Below are positions 59,470 through 64,000 of a stretch of DNA of 64,000 nt, piece after piece (the first letter of the stretch is position 1; each line of letters opens with the position of its first letter). Under the pieces are notes generated by a model. It saw only the letters and a list, made by a program, of their open reading frames with translations. It was not told the DNA's origin and did no database searches. The DNA comes from Lumnitzera littorea (Eukaryota > Streptophyta > Magnoliopsida > Myrtales > Combretaceae), in assembly GCA_024138015.1 (NCBI GenBank), contig JAMXBB010000003.1, forward strand, positions 71,650,385 through 71,714,384, read 5' to 3'. A program made the translations under genes and the position numbers.

Positions 59470-60640
59470 TAAGAAGCGCTATAACTAACTAGCTGTTCTA
59501 GGTTTGATCTACTAGGGATTTAGTGGAAAGTGAAATATGAAAGAGAGATAAAGCATTCTAAAAGCTAGCCAAGATACAAAGTGAATTTTAGAAGGGTCTA
59601 GTGCCCTATAAGCTAGTTAGAAAAATTGGTTTGAAACCTGGTCGTAACCTCCTAAATTATAATCAATTTAGAAAACTTGGTTATACTCTTCTATGCTAAC
59701 TAACTTAAGTAGGAGCATCTCTAGAAGACTAGTAACCATGATTGTTAAAATCTCGAATCAAAAATACAATTTTATGAGTTTATGATTTTATAATATTTTT
59801 CTTCATTAAAATGGATGTAAAATCATTTATGGGAAATAAAATTATAAAATTTCATGTATAATTCTATAAGTCCAATTTAGGGTTGCTAGTCCCCTAGTGA
59901 TGCTTTAGTGTAGGTTAGTTAGCTCAGAGTAACACGACCAGCTTTTTTAAATCGATTCTAATTTAGGATTGCTAGTCCCTTAGTAATGCTCTCACCTAGG
60001 TTAGTTAGCTTAGAGTAGCATAACCAAGTTTTTTAAATTGATTCCAATTAAGGGTTGCTAATCCTTTAGAGACGCCCTCGCCTAGGTTAGTTAGCTTAGA
60101 GTAGCACGATCGGGTTTTCTAAATTGATTCTAATTTAGGGTTGCTAGTACCCTAGAGATACTCTCACCTAAGTTATCTAGCCTAAAGGAGCACTTCCAAG
60201 TTTTTTAAATTGATTCCCATTTAAGGTTGCTAGTATGGTTATCAAAATCGTGATTCTACTGTTCATTTCAATGCATAGAATCGTATAAAACCTGTAAAAT
60301 TGTAATCAATTTAGAAAACCTTGCTATGCTAGTCTAAGCTGACTAACCTAGGCAGGAGCATCATTAGGAGACTAGCAACTCTAAATTGGAATCAATTTAG
60401 AAAACTTACCCGTGCTACTCTAAGCTAACTAACTTAGATGGGAGCATTATTAAGGGACTAGCAACCTTAAATTGGAATCGATTTAGAAAACTTAGTCATT
60501 TTACTCTGAGCTGACTAACTTAAGCGAGAGCATCACTGCGAGACTAGCAACCTTAAATTAGAACCAATTTAAAAAACCTGGTCGTGATACTCTAAATTGA
60601 CTAACCTAAGTGAGAAAGAGCGTTCCTTGAGCTCATTAAA
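59470..60640. repeat. About 87-bp repeat array of H with an orientation flip
   Basis: Units homologous to block 3 of F1. Those at about 59590-59755 and 60290-60640 run on the minus strand, as expected for H. Those at 59876-60236 run on the plus strand. At the left edges of the two changes, 59747 and 60234, similar non-repeat sequences begin ATG(A/G)TT(G/A)T(T/C)AAAATC. Confidence 0.8.
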
Positions 60641-60649
60641 TCTTGAAAA

Positions 60650-61030
60650 CTGGTTAGAAATAGGAAAGTGCCCTATAGGCTTACTATGGCATGAGGAGAG
60701 ATTGGTGAATGGGAAGTACCCTACAGGCTCGCCAAAACACTAAAAGAAAGATTGGTAATAGGATGCGTCCTATGGGCTCACTAAAATACTAAAAGAAATT
60801 GGTAAAGGGAAACACCCTATGAGGTTGCTAAAATACTAAAGAGAAATTGGTAAAGGGAAGTGCCCTATGGGCTCACTAAAATGCTAAAAAGAGATTGGTG
60901 ATGGGAAGCGCCTTATAGGTACGCTAAGACCCTAAAGAGAGATTGGAAACAGGAAGCACCCTACAAGCTCGCTAAAACCCTCAAAGAAGATTAAAGATGG
61001 GATAGCGCTTTAAAAACCGGCTAAAACCCT
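60650..61030 (-). repeat. About 45-50-bp repeat array of H
   Basis: Units read GGGAAG(T/C)(G/A)CCCTA.(A/G)GGCT..CTAAAA and AAGA(G/A)ATTGGTAA on the plus strand, about eight copies. They are the inverted counterpart of blocks 1 and 2 of F1. Confidence 0.82.
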
Positions 61031-62180
61031 AAAAATGGATTGAAGATGCAAGGTGAAGAATGTAAACAGTTTGAAAAACTTCTTGACCCTAGAATTTTTA
61101 TAAACAAAGAATTTTGATGAAAACCATTTATAACAAAAAAGGCAATAAGGATTAGGTCCCTTAATTTGAAAAAGAGTTAATGGACATGAAAAACTATATG
61201 GGAGAAAGAATTAAACTATAATGGCCAACTTAAAAGGTAAGACCACATTGAAAAGGAAGTAGGTGACATGAATTGAAAGTTTAGCCATTTGGGTTGACAT
61301 GGACTTAAAAAGAGATTAAAAAAATAAAACTTGCAATAAACCTTTACTTTCTCTCTTTTTTTCCTTATTCTTTCTTCTTTTGTATTTTTCCTTTTGTCTC
61401 TTTTTTTCTTTCTTCAAAATTTACTAACGAGTATAAATTCTTATTTAAGAAGCAAATGTTATAACCATCCCCTACCTTGGTAACCATGTAAGGCATCTCG
61501 TACTCTTCTTAATCTTTGAAAATGTCTCCTGATCCTAATGCTAAGCTTCTTAGTGGAGCCTTGTGATTTAAAACATTCCTTTCTTAAGAAAAAGGTAGCT
61601 CGTGATTAGTTTAGTTGAAGAAGACTTCCTTACTCACTCTTGGTCCATATTACACTCTCAACTACTATTCTAAAAAATATAGTCCAATTTGCAAGTGCTA
61701 CACCTTGATTAATCTCTTCGGTCTTTTTCAGTTCAACATTGTAAATTTAGACTTTTGGTCAAATGGTTTCAAAAGGGATTAATGAGAAGCCCTATTTTGA
61801 AAGATTTACTTATTCAACCTAAACCAAATGAGCAAGAGAGTAGGTTGGGGGTTTAGGTTTAGAGTGGGTCGTTGGTTAGAAATTAGGTCATCTAACCCAA
61901 TCACGTACCACGTAAGTACATGGCCTAGAGAAGAAATGCAACGACTTGTAAGTGGCTCAATTGGGGCAATTTCGAAAGGAATTTCATGGGGGTAACACCT
62001 GTTTCATGAGTTTCTTATTACAGAATGTGGGTTTAGGATAGGTGCCAACAAATTTGGTGGTCATTTGGTAGTGGTTGGTGCTTATGCAGCCAATGGTGGT
62101 GGTGGTGGTTATTGCAATCAAAAGTGACTTAGAGTTATGGGATGCTTGGGTTAAGCATTTTTTGAGGATGGAGAAGTTAT
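61031..62180 (-). other. Non-coding interior of H
   Basis: No gene. 61340-61830 aligns inverted with F1 30940-31440. A GGT repeat lies at 62092-62110. The open frame at 62151-62396 crosses into the LTR and has no recognised motif. Confidence 0.6.
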
Positions 62181-63476
62181 TGGTGATGGTGGTTTTGCTC
62201 GGGTAGTAGTGAAAGTGGGGTTTCGAATAAGATAGCCGTAGCTTGGTTGGGGTTTGGGTGGCCGATGGTGCTTGGGGTCATGGTAGCAAACGTGAAGGAT
62301 TGGGATCGAAAGCTTTGAGGGTGAGGAGTCTCCTAAAAGCTTTAGATTTGCTCGAAAGTGGCCAAGGAAGATGATACTTTCAAGAGAGAGTAGCAATCAT
62401 AGGTGCTAAACCTAAAGAGAGAAAGCACAAATTTGAGCTCCTATGGAAGATGTTCAATGGTGCTTAATGCTAGAATAGCTTTCTCAATCCTCTATTTATA
62501 GTGTTTATTGTCGAATCAAGTTTAGGAAGTCAAGGAAACACATTAAATTAGAGATTTGAAGCAAATAGGTCTTGACCGAATTTCAACTCTAATATTGATG
62601 AAATGTGATTCAATTTAGTTGAAGAAAATGGTTAAATGTTGCTCCTTGTTCTCTGTTCTCGATAAAATAAAAGATCAAAAGCTTTGAAACTTAATGGAAA
62701 AGCTTGAATTGCACAAAATCATGTCAAAGCCAAATCCATGTTTTTGAGTTTTTTTCGATTTTCAATCTTCACATTAACCCCTAAAACAATTGAATTTGGA
62801 TGAGATATCAATACCAATTCAAAGTATCCTAAGTATACATCACCATTTCACCATTGATTTGGTGAAATTGTGAAGAAAAAGGGATTAAAAAAAAAATGCC
62901 TTGAAGTGAGCTATCTGAGCGGGTATCTTAGGAGAAAGAGATGGAAAGCTAGGGAAATAAAAGGAAAATAGGTACGATTAGCCAATAAATGGTTGACATG
63001 TGTCCACCATATGTAGAAAAAGAAAAAGGCACGTTAGTACCTTGTACAAGAATTGAACCCAAGATCTCCCTATTACAATGTAAGTCCAAGTGCTTAACTA
63101 AATGGGCTATTGGCCCGTACCCTATTAACTTATGCAACTAAAATACATTTAACATATAAAACAACTTCAAAATCCTATAAAATAAAATGCTACTCAATTA
63201 AATTATTTACAACTTTAAAGATTATTTCCCTAAAAATAATCTATTTACCTAAAAATCTATTTTACTTAAAAATTCAACCTTTCTATTTTTCTTTTTCTTT
63301 TTTTGTATTTTTCATTGTTTTGTAATTTTTTGTACTTTTTTTAAATTTTTATTATTTTGTACTTTTTCTAAATTTTTTATTATTTTTTATTTTTTTCTAA
63401 ATTAGGACCCTTTTTTTTTTCCTATCCTAGAAAAAAGGTTCTAAAATTACAAATGGGCAAAAATAGGATATCTACA
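62181..63476 (-). repeat. 5' LTR of element H
   Basis: On the minus strand it starts TGTAGATATCC and ends CACCA. A TATA box (TATAAATAG, minus) is at about 62492-62500. It aligns fully with 58120-59382. Confidence 0.85.
63050..63109 (-). promoter_or_regulatory. tRNA-like A-box/B-box pair in H 5' LTR
   Basis: On the minus strand TAGCCCATTTAGTTAAGC (from 63109) and GGTTCAATTC (63059-63050). They lie upstream of the TATA box, in the U3 part of the LTR. Confidence 0.6.
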
Positions 63477-64000
63477 ATACATTAGTAGTATAATGTGAAA
63501 CTATGAGAACTAAGGCTAGGAGAATATCAAAAAGTTGGTAAAATTGGAATTTAGGAGTGAATAAGCATAATAAGATTAGTCTTAAGCAATAGATTTGAGC
63601 AAAGAAATTTGAAAATAAATTACGAAAACCTAAGGACCATAATTAGAGATCTAAAGTCTGAGTAACGAATGAATTCAAAGATTTTTTTTTTTTTAATGTA
63701 TCAAAGAAAGCATTTGCAAAATATATGGGATGAGGAAAATGAAGCAAATTTTGAGGATAAAAGCTAAAAAGATGAAAAACTAAAATATATATATATATAT
63801 ATATTATTTTGAGGAGATATTAGTTATAAGTTAGTGATATTAGGAAAGTAATTCAAGTAAGTTTGAATCCTTTAGGTCAAAACAAATCAAGGGATTAATG
63901 TGGTAGATATAAAAGGGAATAAATATAAATGAAATAATCAAAGCTTTATAGTTAAAATATTTAGAGTAACACAATGAGAGACAAAGCAAAAGGAGAAGCA
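63477..64000. other. Unassigned right flank
   Basis: No gene is seen. It holds a T-run at 63680-63694 and an (AT)n microsatellite at about 63786-63805. It may be another element that continues beyond the window. Confidence 0.4.

Larger units (their letters stand above)
58120..63476 (-). mobile_element. Non-autonomous element H, relative of F1
   Basis: A 5.36-kb element read right to left, with LTRs of 1263 and 1296 bp. LTR ends are TGGTGATAG and TCTACA on the plus strand; the minus-strand start TGTAGATA matches F1. Flanks are ATATA (58114-58118, one base away) and ATACA (63477-63481), an imperfect duplication. The interior has no coding frame. It aligns, inverted, with the 30.9-34.42-kb part of F1 and lacks the first 2-3 kb of the F1 interior. 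PBS not securely found. Confidence 0.8.

Overview
The window reads as repeat-rich nuclear DNA from a flowering plant, probably heterochromatin. It is A+T-rich. Nearly all of it consists of Ty3/gypsy LTR retrotransposons of plant lineages (Athila-like, Tat-like, and elements primed by initiator tRNA-Met). I found no intact host gene, rRNA, functional tRNA gene, organelle insert or CRISPR array. All retrotransposon coding regions are broken by stops and frameshifts, so they are listed as pseudogenes.

Layout, left to right. 802-6181 is a minus-strand Tat-like element with 300-bp LTRs and no recognisable coding content. 6187-9173 is unassigned except for a tRNA-Met-type primer binding site at 7888. 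9179-19014 is a full-length plus-strand Athila-like element (5' LTR, PBS, gag, protease, RT, RNase H, integrase, long 3' region, PPT, 3' LTR) with a near-perfect 5-bp target duplication.

From about 20.1 to 57.96 kb lies a nested stack. The outermost member, element E (plus strand), has its 5' LTR at about 20.3-21.06 kb and gag-protease at 21.4-23.1 kb. Its reverse transcriptase resumes at 42.47 kb because minus-strand element G (23167-42418) is inserted between them. G is itself split inside RNase H by non-autonomous element F1 (25528-38081), and the 3' LTR of F1 carries a further insertion of about 1 kb. The integrase of E is split by a 3.2-kb solo LTR (44610-47807) with an exact TCAAC duplication. 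The 3' LTR of E is split by element D (48620-57451), an Athila-like element with gag and protease but no RT, RNase H or integrase, whose two LTRs lie in opposite orientations. Upstream of the 5' LTR of E is a second copy of the end of pol, so E is probably one unit of an LTR-sharing array.

58120-63476 is element H (minus strand), a shorter relative of F1. F1 and H share non-coding internal DNA, blocks of tandem repeats of about 39-88 bp ahead of the 3' LTR, and a tRNA-like A-box/B-box motif inside the LTR.

No genes here are likely to act together. The interest is structural: order of insertion, inverted LTRs, non-autonomous derivatives, tandem repeats in 3' untranslated regions, and decay consistent with cytosine deamination. 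Alignments were made by eye; boundaries supported by terminal TG/CA, a PBS or PPT and target duplications are firm to a few bases, and others are marked approximate.
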